Shown piece by piece: positions 8,224 through 17,061 of a stretch of 64,000 nt of DNA. How positions within the stretch are numbered: position 1 is the first letter of the stretch; the number at the start of each line of letters is the position of its first letter. Below the pieces are notes generated by a model, which saw nothing but the letters and a program-made list of their open reading frames with translations, did no database searches and had not been told where the DNA came from. This DNA comes from Flammeovirgaceae bacterium 311. Lineage in GTDB: Bacteria > Bacteroidota > Bacteroidia > Cytophagales > Cyclobacteriaceae. Made by a program: the position numbers and the translations under genes. The stretch covers positions 5,081,001-5,145,000 of the forward strand of contig CP004371.1 in the NCBI GenBank assembly GCA_000597885.1, in the 5' to 3' direction.

Positions 8224-8922
8224 ATGATCTCTATAAAAAACTTAAATAAAAGCTACGGCAAGATTCAGGTTCTCCGCGATCTTTCTGTTGAGTTTGAGCG
8301 GGGGCAGGTAGTTTCTATTATCGGCCCCAATGGTTCAGGAAAAACCACTACCATTAAATGCCTGCTGGGTATTGTGCATCCCGACAGCGGCCAGATCTAT
8401 GTAGATGATGAATTGGTGCTCAGGCAGTGGGAGTACCGCAGTAAGATTGGCTACATGCCACAGATCAGTCACTTTCCAGAAAACATGAAGGTGCGCCAGC
8501 TATTCGATATGATGAAGGATATTCGCAAAGCTCCGGAGCTGGACGAAGAGCTGATTGGCCTGTACAATATTCATAAGATGTACAATAAGCGCTTGGGCGC
8601 ATTATCAGGCGGTATGAAGCAAAAGGTAAGTGCTGCGCTGGCCTTTTTGTTTCAGCCAGATCTGCTCATTCTCGATGAACCAACTGCCGGGCTTGATCCG
8701 CTCTCTTCCGAGATCCTGAAGGCCAAAATCTTGAAAGAGAAAAGGAAGGACAAGCTGATCCTCATCAGCTCACATATAATGAGTGAGATAGAAGAGGTAG
8801 CCGACGATATACTGTGCATGATGGACGGTAAACTCTGTTTTTATCGCAGCATTGCCTCTATCAAAGAAGAAACCGGCGAAGCCCGCCTGGGCAAAGCCAT
8901 TTCCAAATTAATCACCTACTGA
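8224..8922 (+). CDS. nosF: NosF, ABC transporter ATPase for NosZ maturation
   Basis: 232 residues, the usual size of a single nucleotide-binding domain. Walker A is GPNGSGKTT (residues 34-42), the ABC signature LSGGMKQK starts at 127, Walker B LLILDEP is at 147-153, followed by TAGLDP and the switch His in SSHIMSE. It powers NosY; with NosD the complex is needed for CuZ assembly of NosZ. It is one base from nosY and in the order nosD-nosF-nosY seen across nos clusters. Confidence 0.95.
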   Translation: MISIKNLNKSYGKIQVLRDLSVEFERGQVVSIIGPNGSGKTTTIKCLLGIVHPDSGQIYVDDELVLRQWEYRSKIGYMPQISHFPENMKVRQLFDMMKDIRKAPELDEELIGLYNIHKMYNKRLGALSGGMKQKVSAALAFLFQPDLLILDEPTAGLDPLSSEILKAKILKEKRKDKLILISSHIMSEIEEVADDILCMMDGKLCFYRSIASIKEETGEARLGKAISKLITY

Positions 8923-8923
8923 T

Positions 8924-9706
8924 ATGGATAAGGTTATTAAATACGTGCTTTACGACATTTTGCGCAACCGCATTGTGCTGGGCTATACCCTTTTTCTGTT
9001 GGTCATGTCGCTGGGCATGTTCCAGCTGGAGCACGATCCTGCCAAAGCAGTGCTTAGCCTGCTGAATGTGGTGCTGCTGGTAGTGCCCCTCATCAGTATT
9101 ATATTTGCCACCATTCACTTTTACAACTCACAGGAGTTTATAGAGCTACTGGTAGCACAGCCTGTAAACCGGCAAAAGATCTTTTACAGCGAGTATCTGG
9201 GCGTGTCTATATCTCTGGCAAGCGCTTTTCTGATCGGCGTGGGCGTACCCTTGCTGCTCTTTGGGAGCGGTGCTATCCAAAGCGGAGCTGCTGGTATATA
9301 CCTGATCACAGCAGGTCTTTTTCTAACCTTTATCTTTGTAGCACTGGCATTTCTTGCTTCGGTGCTCACCAGCGATAAAGCAAAAGGCATTGGGCTGGCC
9401 CTGCTGCTCTGGTTTTACTTTAGCCTGCTGTACGATGGGCTGGTAATGATGGTGCTCTTCTACTTCAGCGACTATCCGCTTGATAAATTCTCGCTGGTTA
9501 TGCTCTCTCTCAACCCGATAGACCTGGGCCGGGTGCTGGTATTACTGCAAATTGATGTATCTGCGCTGATGGGTTATACAGGCGCATTGTATAAAAACCT
9601 TTTTAGCAACTTCACTGGCGTACTGTATGCCTGCCTGCTCATGCTGGGCTGGACACTCCTGCCCCTGATGTTAGCTAAACGGATCTTTATCCGGAAAGAC
9701 TTATAG
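8924..9706 (+). CDS. nosY: NosY, ABC transporter permease
   Basis: 260 residues with about six membrane segments (near 15-35, 45-65, 90-115, 128-150, 163-190, 230-252). The N-terminus KYVLYDILRNRIVLGYT and the PVNRQKIFYSEYLG motif are typical of the ABC-2 NosY family. It is the membrane partner of NosF and the last gene of the nos operon; a strong terminator follows 40 bases downstream. Confidence 0.93.
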   Translation: MDKVIKYVLYDILRNRIVLGYTLFLLVMSLGMFQLEHDPAKAVLSLLNVVLLVVPLISIIFATIHFYNSQEFIELLVAQPVNRQKIFYSEYLGVSISLASAFLIGVGVPLLLFGSGAIQSGAAGIYLITAGLFLTFIFVALAFLASVLTSDKAKGIGLALLLWFYFSLLYDGLVMMVLFYFSDYPLDKFSLVMLSLNPIDLGRVLVLLQIDVSALMGYTGALYKNLFSNFTGVLYACLLMLGWTLLPLMLAKRIFIRKDL

Positions 9707-9746
9707 TTTGGCTTAGAAGCTATAAGCAAGTGGTAGTTTAAGGGAG

Positions 9747-9783
9747 AACCCGCCGGTGTGGTAGCCGGCGGGTTTAAGTTTTT
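9747..9783 (+). terminator. Intrinsic terminator of the nos operon
   Basis: AACCCGCCGG (9747-9756) pairs perfectly with CCGGCGGGTT (9765-9774) around an 8-base loop, followed by TAAGTTTTTT. Confidence 0.85.
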
Positions 9784-9986
9784 TAATGGTACCTCCTGTA
9801 GGACCCTTCTGCCAGCTGCTCCATATTCCCGCTGATGGGAGCCTGCTCTGCCTGGCACTCCCGCTTAGTCTTTTGCCGGGTCAGGTCTGTGCAGTCCCAA
9901 ATCTCCCGGCTCGTTCTCCTGCTGGCTAAGTCCACCGCTGCACCACCCCCTGCCCAGACGTGCATCATATAGATAAAACGGATCAA
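9783..9986 (-). CDS. Possible small protein of unknown function, doubtful
   Basis: A 67-residue open frame lies in the 356-base gap between nosY and the queD-like gene. The stretch IWDCTDLTRQKTKRECQAEQ reads more like real protein than chance and holds two cysteines, and it has several ATG choices. There is no visible promoter or ribosome site, the queD terminator lies between it and the gene upstream, and I recognise no family. It may be a remnant or noncoding. Confidence 0.22.
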   Translation of the reverse strand: MIRFIYMMHVWAGGGAAVDLASRRTSREIWDCTDLTRQKTKRECQAEQAPISGNMEQLAEGSYRRYH

Positions 9987-9991
9987 ACAAC

Positions 9992-10026
9992 AGCAAAAAG
10001 CCCCGAATTATAAATCCGGAGCTTAA
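9992..10026 (-). terminator. Intrinsic terminator of the queD-like gene
   Basis: On the minus strand AGCTCCGGATT pairs with AATTCGGGGCT (one or two mismatches) around a short loop and is followed by TTTTTGCTG. It lies about 37 bases after the stop of the gene at 10063-10599. Confidence 0.7.
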
Positions 10027-10062
10027 TTATGTTACCATATATGAAGAGAATTTCTATAGTAA

Positions 10063-10599
10063 TCACCAGTCAGCAGCATTTGCTTTCTGCAAACAGTCCT
10101 GTACAAATACATTTACTGCGTTATCTGCTTCCGGATCGTGGTATCCTACAAAATTGTTATCGTTTGCATGCCACTCCACAAAAGCATTTTCTGATTCAGC
10201 CAGTTTTAAGCTGTGTAAAATAGAGTCCTGGGGCAGATGTTCCTGCAGGATATCACGAATATCCAGCAGCAGGTTTTCGCAGGTTGGCTGGTAGGGAAGA
10301 AGCACCAGCTTCTTATCGATTTTTTTCCAGCTCTCTATTAATCCCGCGGGTGCATTCTGGTGCAGGAGAAGGGCATGCTCCCATGGTTTGATCACAAATG
10401 CCTCTACCAGGCTGCTTAGGTCGCTGAAATTGATAACCATGCCTTTTTTATGATCATTGGCCTGTTGCCTTGGTTCTCCCAGAAGAGTTACCGTTAGCGT
10501 ATAAGAATGGCCGTGGATAGGCTTGCAGCTGCCGTTGCTGGTTTGCAGGGCATGCGAGGCATCAAACCTGAAAACTCTGCTTATTCTTATGGTATTCAT
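10063..10599 (-). CDS. queD: 6-carboxytetrahydropterin synthase / PTPS family
   Basis: 178 residues of the 6-pyruvoyl-tetrahydropterin synthase fold. Zinc ligands are FDASHAL (His16) and the HGH pair His29 and His31; the catalytic Cys is Cys25 in CKPIHGHSY. GMVINFSDL, the DHALLL-like WEHALLL and PTCENLLLDI complete the family signature. QueD makes 6-carboxytetrahydropterin, an early step to queuosine. No other queuosine genes are adjacent, so a different pterin role remains possible. It is slightly longer than the usual 120-140 residues because of an insertion near 95-115. Confidence 0.85.
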   Translation of the reverse strand: MNTIRISRVFRFDASHALQTSNGSCKPIHGHSYTLTVTLLGEPRQQANDHKKGMVINFSDLSSLVEAFVIKPWEHALLLHQNAPAGLIESWKKIDKKLVLLPYQPTCENLLLDIRDILQEHLPQDSILHSLKLAESENAFVEWHANDNNFVGYHDPEADNAVNVFVQDCLQKANAADW

Positions 10600-10666
10600 A
10601 TAATTAATCTTTTGTGTTTAGTATGAATCAAAGTTTGCAGCTTAGAGCAGCAGCAGGCACTGCCTG

Positions 10667-11866
10667 CTACGATACAAGTTTCCTTCTTCTGAGTTCTTCT
10701 TTTAACAGCTGCAGTTCACGACTCATCTGGCCGGAAATAGCAGTGTTTTCTTCTGCTCTCCGGATCAGGTAGGGCAGGGCTTTGTCTACTTCGCCATAAG
10801 GCAGGTATTTAGAGGTGTTAAAACCGGCTTTCGCCAGGGCAAATGTAAGGTTATCGCTCATGCCGTAGAGCTGAGAGAAGTGCAGGTGACTTCTGAATTT
10901 TTCAAGCTTGCAGCGGGTAACTTCACGAACTACCAGCTGTATACTTTCCTGGTTGTGGGTAGCCAGGCAAAGGTGCAGATGGGGCAGCCTTACCAGGCAC
11001 ATCATCACGGCCTTATTAAAGCTTTCGTCGGTTTTCTCCTTGGTGGGATATACCGGAGAGGTGTACTTCATGGCATGTGCCCGCTCTCTTTCCTTTTCCC
11101 AATAGGCACCCCGTACCAGTTTGATGCCAGATATGAATCCTTTTTCTCTGGCACGCTCCAGCAGCTCTTCCAGGTAATTCAGCCGGTCGGCCCGGTACAT
11201 CTGCAGGGTATTGAAAACAATGCACTGTTTGCGGTTGTAGCGCTCCATCATCTGCTCGGTAAGGGTATCAATGGGTTCCTGAATCCAGCTTTCTTCTGCA
11301 TCAATGTAGATGGCAACGTTTGCATCGGCTGCATATTCGCAGATGGTATCCAGTCTTCTGCAGGTGAGCTCATAGGAGATTTCTTCTTCCTGGCTAAGCG
11401 CATTGCGATCAACAGCATATTTCTCAAAAATGCCGCGGTGGCCCAGGGCACTCATTTTTATGCTGATGGCACCAATGCCATGGCTGTGGCGGGCAATGGC
11501 AATGTTATTGAGGATCTGGTTAAGAGCCTGCTCAAAGCCTACTTCTGTTTCTTCAGCTTCGGCTGCATAGTCCAGCATGGTGTAAACATGTTCATCGTCC
11601 AGCTTATCTACCACCTCCATTACTTCCTTAAGCGATTCTCCACCACAGAACTGTTTATAAACCGTGTGCTTGATAAGACTCTTTACCGGCAGGTGAAGGG
11701 TTACAGCAAGCTGACCGGCAGAGGTTAGGGTCTTCATCAAAACTGGATTCTGAATTAGCCGGTATAGCAGGTAAGCTTGTCGCAGCTCACGATCGGTTTT
11801 GCGGGCAAATGCGCCTTCCAGATCCTGAAAGTCCGGCCGGGTGGGGTTATAGGTGTAAACTTGCAT
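10667..11866 (-). CDS. Proline dehydrogenase
   Basis: 399 residues of the FAD-dependent proline dehydrogenase barrel. Recognisable parts are AISIKMSALG, AIYIDAEESW, QMYRADRL, the flavin-binding KLVRGAYWEKER (mid protein), ATHNQES, QLYGMSDN and the C-terminal substrate-binding YLPYGEVDKALPYLIRRAEEN. It oxidises L-proline to pyrroline-5-carboxylate at the inner face of the cytoplasmic membrane and feeds electrons to the quinone pool. It is the monofunctional form common in Bacteroidota, without the P5C dehydrogenase of PutA. It appears to be its own transcription unit, 67 bases upstream of the queD-like gene. Confidence 0.93.
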   Translation of the reverse strand: MQVYTYNPTRPDFQDLEGAFARKTDRELRQAYLLYRLIQNPVLMKTLTSAGQLAVTLHLPVKSLIKHTVYKQFCGGESLKEVMEVVDKLDDEHVYTMLDYAAEAEETEVGFEQALNQILNNIAIARHSHGIGAISIKMSALGHRGIFEKYAVDRNALSQEEEISYELTCRRLDTICEYAADANVAIYIDAEESWIQEPIDTLTEQMMERYNRKQCIVFNTLQMYRADRLNYLEELLERAREKGFISGIKLVRGAYWEKERERAHAMKYTSPVYPTKEKTDESFNKAVMMCLVRLPHLHLCLATHNQESIQLVVREVTRCKLEKFRSHLHFSQLYGMSDNLTFALAKAGFNTSKYLPYGEVDKALPYLIRRAEENTAISGQMSRELQLLKEELRRRKLVS

Positions 11867-11996
11867 AGCATTGGTGTTTAGTGTTATATGCCGAATTGAA
11901 CAAGGATGCCCTAAATCACTTCAGCTATTACAAAAAAAAGACAATATGCCTTTTTAGGTAATGATGGCGGTCAATTGAAAAGATGATATGTATCAA

Positions 11997-12066
11997 TAAA
12001 AATCCCTGAGTCTCTTGAAACCCAGGGATTTCTGGCAGACCCCGGAATTTAGGCCGGGGTCTGCTT
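11997..12066 (-). terminator. Double hairpin terminator after nrdJ
   Basis: Two stems lie just past the nrdJ stop on the minus strand: GCAGACCCCGG/CCGGGGTCTGC-type pairing at about 12034-12064 and AAATCCCTGG/CAGGGATTT at about 11999-12030, the second followed by TTTATTG. The remaining 130 bases up to proline dehydrogenase hold nothing I can name. Confidence 0.75.
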
Positions 12067-12090
12067 ACACATAAATAGATCCAGAACCAA

Positions 12091-15000
12091 TCAGCTGCAA
12101 CCCAGGCTATTGCCGCAGTTCAGGCATTTATAGCAGGTGCCGGAGCGAATGGTAAGGTGGCCGCAGCCAGGGCAGGCAGGAGCATCGCCCATAAAGCTGG
12201 CCAGCACCTGCTGCGTTTGCTCATACATACTCTCTGTTTTGGTCTGTCCTGAATGTACAACCGTCTCTGCTCTGGCAGCAGGCAGCGGCGTAAACAACCT
12301 GGGCTTGTCTGCCCTTGGCTGTGGCTGTTCTTCTGGAGGCAGCTGGGTTTGCACATGCACCAGATCTGTTCGGTTCAGGTACTCAAAGGCCAGCAACCTG
12401 AAGATGAAATCAAAGATAGAGGTAGCATTTTTGATGTTGGGATGATCTACCATACCGGCCGGTTCAAAACGGGTAAAGGTAAAACGGTTTACATACTCCT
12501 CCAGTGGCACCCCGTATTGCAGGCCAAGCGATACTGAAATGGCAAAGCAATTGAGCAGAGAGCGGAAGGAGGCACCTTCTTTGTACATATCTATGAAGAT
12601 CTCTCCCAGGGTGCCGTCGGTATATTCTCCGGTACGAATGTAGAGGGTGTGGCCATCGACTTTGGCTTTCTGGGTAAACCCTTTGCGTTTATCGGGCAGG
12701 CGTTTGCGCTGTACAATTTCCGAGAGGGCGCGTTTAAAGCGGGTGTCAACTGACTGGCTGATGATGGCCTGTGCCGCTTCCAGTACCTCCTCCTCTGTAA
12801 GCATCCGGGGCGAATCTGCTGCCGGAGCCTCAACAGGCAGTGCTTGCTCATTTTCTTCTTCTTCTTTCTCTTCTTTTTTCTGGCTTAAGGGCTGCGAAAG
12901 CTTGCTGCCATCGCGGTAAATGGTGCATGCTTTTAATCCCAGTTGCCAGGCCTGCATAAAACAATCTGCTACAGCAGCTACTGTTGTATCGTGCGGCAGG
13001 TTTATTGTTTTAGAGATGGCACCCGAAATAAAGGGCTGTACTGCTGCCATCATGAGCAGGTGACCACTAGCTTTGATATAGCGCTTCCCTATACCACAGG
13101 GGTTGGCACAGTCAAACACAGGCAGGTGTTGGGGCTTTAGAAACGGAGCACCTTCTACAGTACCGGTGCCTGCAATATAGGTATTGGCTTCCCTGATCTG
13201 CTGATCGGATAAGCCCCAGTATTTCAGAAGATCAAAACCGGGGGCTTCAAAAGCTGTTTTTGGTATGCCAATTCTAAGCAGACAGGCTTCGCCAAGCTGG
13301 TAGGGAGTAAACACATAGCGGATATCAAAGGCTCCTGCCAGCGCAGTCTCTACTTTGTTGATCTCATTATCTTCTAATCCCTTGCCAATCAAAAAGGCTT
13401 TATTCAGGTAGGGTGCGCCTACCAAACTACCGCTGCCCAGCACGTAGCGGATAATGCCTTCGTTTTCCAAAGGGGTATAACCCAGCTTTTTCAGGGCAGC
13501 GGGGATGGCACCATTAATAATCTTAAAGTAGCCGCCACCAGATAGCTTCTTGAACTTCACCAGGGCAAAATCCGGCTCTACGCCTGTGGTATCACAATCC
13601 ATTAGCAGGCCAATGGTACCGGTTGGCGCCAGGGCGGTAGCCTGTGCATTGCGGTAGCCCCACTGTTCTCCTCCCTCCAGTGCGCTGTCCCAGGCCTGGC
13701 GTGCAGCAGTGAGCAGGTATTCGGGGCAGTGGGTTGCTTCCAGCACCTGTGGCCTTACCTGCAGCTCCTGGAGCACTTCGTGATGGCCCCAGGCTGCAGC
13801 CCGGTGGTGGCGTATTACCTGCAGCATGCTGCTTTTATTCTCCTGGTACTTGCTGAAGGCTCCCAGTACTGCGGCCATCTCTGCAGATGTGCTGTAAGCA
13901 GAAGCGGTTAATATTGCGGTAATGGCACCTGCCATGCCTCTGGCTTCGGGGCTGTCGTAGGGCAGGCCTGCCACCATCAGCAGGGCACCCAGGTTGGCGT
14001 AGCCTAACCCAATGGTGCGGTAATTGAAAGAGCGTTGGGCAACTTCCGGAGAAGGAAACTGGGCCATTAGTACCGAAATCTCCAGTACAATGGTCCAGAG
14101 CCTGCTGGCATGCCTGAAAGCTTCCACATCGAAAATACCGGTTTCCCCATCATAAAATTTCCGGAGGTTGAGCGAGGCCAGGTTGCAGGCGGTATTGTCC
14201 AGAAAAAGGTATTCTGAACAGGGGTTGGAGGCGCGGATAGACCCACCGGCCGGGCAGGTATGCCACTCATTGATAGTGCTGCTGAATTGTACCCCGGGAT
14301 CTGCACACTGCCATGCGGCACTGTTTAGCTGATCCCATAGCTTCCGGGCAGGTACTTCTTTCATAAGCTTACCATCGGCCCTGGCGGTAAGCTTCCAGCT
14401 GGTGTTCTGCTCAAGTGCACTAAAAAATTCATTTGGGATGCGCACCGAGTTATTGGAATTCTGCCCTGATACGGTACGGTAAGCTTCACCTTCGTAGTCA
14501 GATGAATAACCGGCAGCAATCAGTGCAGCAACTTTTTTCTCTTCTTCTACTTTCCAGGAAATAAATTCTTCGATTTCGGGATGGTCCAGATCTACCACCA
14601 CCATTTTGGCTGCCCTGCGTGTGGTGCCACCGCTTTTAATGGCCCCGGCAGCCCGATCGCCTACCTTCAGGAATGACATCAGCCCCGAGGAGTATCCGCC
14701 ACCGCTTAATTTCTCATTTACACTGCGAATATCAGAATAGTTGGTGCCGGCACCAGAACCGTATTTAAACACCCTTGCTTCCCGCATCAGCAGGTCCATA
14801 ATGCCGCCATCACCCACCAGTTTGTCTTTCACTGATAAAATAAAGCATGCGTGTGGCTGTGGCCGCTGGTAGCCGGATGTGCTCTCCTGCAACTCACCTG
14901 TGCGTGGATCTACATAGTAATGTCCCTCGGCAACACTATCAATGCCATAGCTGTTGTGCAGGCCGGTGTTAAACCACTGCGGAGAATTAGGAGCGGCATA

Positions 15001-15390
15001 CTGCCCCAGTAACATAAACACCAGTTCATCATAAAAAGCCCGGGCATCATCTGCTGTGGCAAAGTAACCGCCCTGCTCGCCCCAGTGTTGCCAGCAGGCA
15101 GCCAGGCGGTGTACCACCTGCTTGGCCGAGCTTTCTCCTCCCAGGCTGGCACCGGCTTGAGGAACTCCGGCTTTTCTGAAATATTTCTGGGCCAGAATAT
15201 CAGTCGCTATTTGCGACCAGGCTTCTGGTACTTCTACATCCTGCATCTCAAAGACTGCATCGCCAGTTGGGTTCCTGATGGTTGAACTGCGCTTGCTGAA
15301 AGTAAAATGCTCGTATGGGTTATGTTTGTTCCTGGTGAAATGGCGCTTAATGGAGATGCCTTTTTTGTTTGGTGCTGTAGGTTTATTCAT
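12091..15390 (-). CDS. nrdJ: Adenosylcobalamin-dependent ribonucleotide reductase (class II)
   Basis: 1099 residues from ATG 15390; a TTG 24 bases upstream is less likely. Substrate and radical-site motifs include NSPQWFNTGL, KYGSGAGTNYSDIRS, NPCSEYLFLDNTACNLASLNL, LAPTGTIGLLMDCDTTGVEP and NPCGIGKRYIKASGHL. A Glu/Lys-rich linker near residue 830-840 leads to a C-terminal domain with CPGCGHLTIRSGTCYKCLNCG, a zinc ribbon typical of NrdJ. It reduces ribonucleotides with or without oxygen using vitamin B12, consistent with the anaerobic character of the nearby nos and ric genes. No cobalamin riboswitch is visible upstream; a TGAC-N4-GTCA palindrome lies 67 bases before the start. Confidence 0.95.
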   Translation of the reverse strand: MNKPTAPNKKGISIKRHFTRNKHNPYEHFTFSKRSSTIRNPTGDAVFEMQDVEVPEAWSQIATDILAQKYFRKAGVPQAGASLGGESSAKQVVHRLAACWQHWGEQGGYFATADDARAFYDELVFMLLGQYAAPNSPQWFNTGLHNSYGIDSVAEGHYYVDPRTGELQESTSGYQRPQPHACFILSVKDKLVGDGGIMDLLMREARVFKYGSGAGTNYSDIRSVNEKLSGGGYSSGLMSFLKVGDRAAGAIKSGGTTRRAAKMVVVDLDHPEIEEFISWKVEEEKKVAALIAAGYSSDYEGEAYRTVSGQNSNNSVRIPNEFFSALEQNTSWKLTARADGKLMKEVPARKLWDQLNSAAWQCADPGVQFSSTINEWHTCPAGGSIRASNPCSEYLFLDNTACNLASLNLRKFYDGETGIFDVEAFRHASRLWTIVLEISVLMAQFPSPEVAQRSFNYRTIGLGYANLGALLMVAGLPYDSPEARGMAGAITAILTASAYSTSAEMAAVLGAFSKYQENKSSMLQVIRHHRAAAWGHHEVLQELQVRPQVLEATHCPEYLLTAARQAWDSALEGGEQWGYRNAQATALAPTGTIGLLMDCDTTGVEPDFALVKFKKLSGGGYFKIINGAIPAALKKLGYTPLENEGIIRYVLGSGSLVGAPYLNKAFLIGKGLEDNEINKVETALAGAFDIRYVFTPYQLGEACLLRIGIPKTAFEAPGFDLLKYWGLSDQQIREANTYIAGTGTVEGAPFLKPQHLPVFDCANPCGIGKRYIKASGHLLMMAAVQPFISGAISKTINLPHDTTVAAVADCFMQAWQLGLKACTIYRDGSKLSQPLSQKKEEKEEEENEQALPVEAPAADSPRMLTEEEVLEAAQAIISQSVDTRFKRALSEIVQRKRLPDKRKGFTQKAKVDGHTLYIRTGEYTDGTLGEIFIDMYKEGASFRSLLNCFAISVSLGLQYGVPLEEYVNRFTFTRFEPAGMVDHPNIKNATSIFDFIFRLLAFEYLNRTDLVHVQTQLPPEEQPQPRADKPRLFTPLPAARAETVVHSGQTKTESMYEQTQQVLASFMGDAPACPGCGHLTIRSGTCYKCLNCGNSLGCS

Positions 15391-15456
15391 GCTGTAAGTG
15401 GTTGAAAGTAACAATTACAAAAGCTGGAAGATCGGGCTGCAGTGCTTCCGGAACCA

Positions 15457-15468
15457 TGACTTAAGTCA
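15457..15468. promoter_or_regulatory. Fnr/Crp-like palindrome between nrdJ and ric
   Basis: TGACTTAAGTCA is a perfect 12-base palindrome of the TGAC-N4-GTCA type used by Crp/Fnr-family regulators such as DNR. It is 67 bases before nrdJ and about 170 before ric, so nrdJ is the nearer target. The rest of the 246-base divergent gap is AT-rich and unannotated. Confidence 0.4.
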
Positions 15469-15636
15469 GTTTTAAATTATGATGAAGGTAGAAGAAAAAT
15501 TAAATAGATAAAAAGAGTTTAATATCTTTTTATAATTTACATTTGCTTTGTATTCAGGCAGCGGGAGAGCTGTTTCCCGGGTCTGCCGACATTGTGCCTT
15601 TAAAGCAATTAATATAACCAATTAACAGTTTAATTC

Positions 15637-16596
15637 ATGGCAACTGCAGAAACCCTGGATTTTCTGGATGTAACTAAGATTGAGCCTCGTTTAAAGCATC
15701 CCACCATATTCAAAAAATTTGACAGCCTGAGAGGTGGACAGGCCTTTGTTATTCATAACGACCACGACCCAAAGCCACTTTATTATCAGTTGCTGGGTGA
15801 GCGTGGTCCAATCTTTAATTGGGTTTATCTGGAAGAGGGACCTGAAGTTTGGGAGGTGAGGATCACTAAAATTGGAAGCGAAGCATCTCCAACCATTGGA
15901 GAGTTGGTAGCAAAAGATTACCGCAGGGCGCAGGTGTTTAAAAAATGGGGCATCGATTTTTGCTGCGGGGGTAAAAAAAACTTGGCCAAGGTTTGTGCCG
16001 AGAAAGGTATAGACCAGCACAAGTTGGAGCAGGAGCTGAATACTCTCCCCGATACCAGCAGCAGCAAGGGGTTGAACTACGATAGCTGGGAGCTTGATTT
16101 TCTGGCGGATTTTATCGAAAACACACACCACAGTTTTGTACGCCATGCACTGCCGGCAATTAATGAGTATACCACTAAAATAGCGCGGGTACATGGTGGC
16201 CGCCATCCGGAGCTGCTTGAGATAGCCACCACTTTTGCTGGCATTGCAGCAGAGCTGGAGGATCATATGCGCAAAGAAGAGCAAATTCTCTTCCCTTACA
16301 TTCGTACCCTTAGCAAGGCAAAACGAGGAATGGAAACCATTCAGCCATCCCCTTTTGGTACTGTTGCAAATCCTATCAGAATCATGGAAACAGAGCATGA
16401 ATCTGCAGGGGAGGGGCTGGAAAAAATACGTACCATTACCGGTAACTATACACTGCCTGCTGATGCCTGAACTACTTACCGCTTAGCCTGTCAGGCCCTG
16501 CAGGAATTTGAGGCAGACCTGCATCAGCATATTCATCTGGAAAACAAGATCCTGTTTCCGAAAGCCAAAAAGCTGGAAGGGGAACTGTTGGGATAG
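15637..16596 (+). pseudogene. ric: Iron-sulfur cluster repair di-iron protein (Ric/ScdA/YtfE) with in-frame UGA
   Basis: Frame open from ATG 15637 to TGA 16468-16470, and continuing in the same frame for 41 more codons to TAG 16594-16596. Residues 10-80 are a DUF2249-type domain, 85-145 the ScdA_N/DUF542 domain with CCGG (Cys109-Cys110), and 150-310 the hemerythrin-like di-iron domain with ligands such as His164/165, EDHMRKEEQILFP (His210, Glu214) and ETEHESAG. The UGA falls where E. coli YtfE has Cys in PEACTTWK (here ADA-stop-TTYR). The part after it, DLHQHIHLENKILFPKA, holds the last His and Glu di-iron ligands (His298, Glu302), so a protein ending at residue 277 should be impaired. Ric repairs Fe-S and di-iron sites after NO or oxidative damage. 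Nonsense mutation, sequencing error or recoding are all possible. Confidence 0.75.
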
Positions 16597-16610
16597 ACAA
16601 ACAGATTTAT

Positions 16611-16645
16611 TTGCCCCCGGCCTGCGAAGACCGGGGGCATTTTAA
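16611..16645 (+). terminator. Terminator after ric
   Basis: GCCCCCGG pairs with CCGGGGGC around CCTGCGAAGA, followed by ATTTTAAATTT. It lies 15 bases after the second (TAG) stop rather than near the UGA, which supports the longer reading frame as the original gene. The rest of the 465-base gap up to 17061 holds an Fnr-like site at 16967 and no credible gene. Confidence 0.7.
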
Positions 16646-16966
16646 ATTTAACGAAGCACAGGAAGCTAAAACAGCAACCGGAGCCACTTGGCTGAACACC
16701 CCATTTGGTTTAATAGATTATTACAGGATCAGGCAGGGTTTTGCCTTCAGAGTAGATGGAGAAACTGGGCTACAGCATGCCTTTATTACCGGCAGTAATG
16801 GGTTAATGGCGGATGCTCTAAGCCGGAGCTTATAAAGGAGCAGCTAATTTGGAAGAAGAAGAGTTAAAGCCTGATATCTGGCCCGGTGAATTGTTTACAG
16901 TAGCATTTTAAGCTGGCGGAATAAAAGATATAGAGATATTTTTGTGGACGAAAGTCATGTTTTTTC

Positions 16967-16980
16967 TTGATTTTAATCAT
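16967..16980. promoter_or_regulatory. Fnr-like site upstream of the Rrf2 regulator
   Basis: TTGATTTTAATCAT matches the Fnr consensus TTGAT-N4-ATCAA in nine of ten defined positions. It is 82 bases before the start of the Rrf2-family gene, so that gene may be induced at low oxygen or by NO through a Crp/Fnr protein. Confidence 0.5.
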
Positions 16981-17061
16981 CTTGGGAGCAATGAAATTAA
17001 TGTAGTTTGCATCACGAATACTATCAAGGTATGGTGGTGCTTAACCCAGAAGCAGCTTAAA

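Noticed and set aside
9787..9990. Structured RNA (RNase P, SRP or tmRNA) in the gap after the nos operon
   Set aside because: None of the conserved sequence blocks of these RNAs is present on either strand.
10880..11728. 282-codon plus-strand frame over proline dehydrogenase
   Set aside because: Antisense shadow of a clearly recognised enzyme; the sequence has no domain features.
15391..15636. Cobalamin riboswitch upstream of the B12-dependent ribonucleotide reductase
   Set aside because: No GCCACTG-type B12 box or suitable long fold is visible on the minus strand before nrdJ.
16468..16520. Selenocysteine insertion element after the ric UGA
   Set aside because: Only short, weak stems are possible just after the UGA (for example GCC/GGC), without the bulged stem and GU loop expected of a bacterial SECIS; kept only as an alternative explanation.
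16611..16835. 74-codon frame after ric
   Set aside because: It begins inside the ric terminator hairpin and has no recognisable features or ribosome site.
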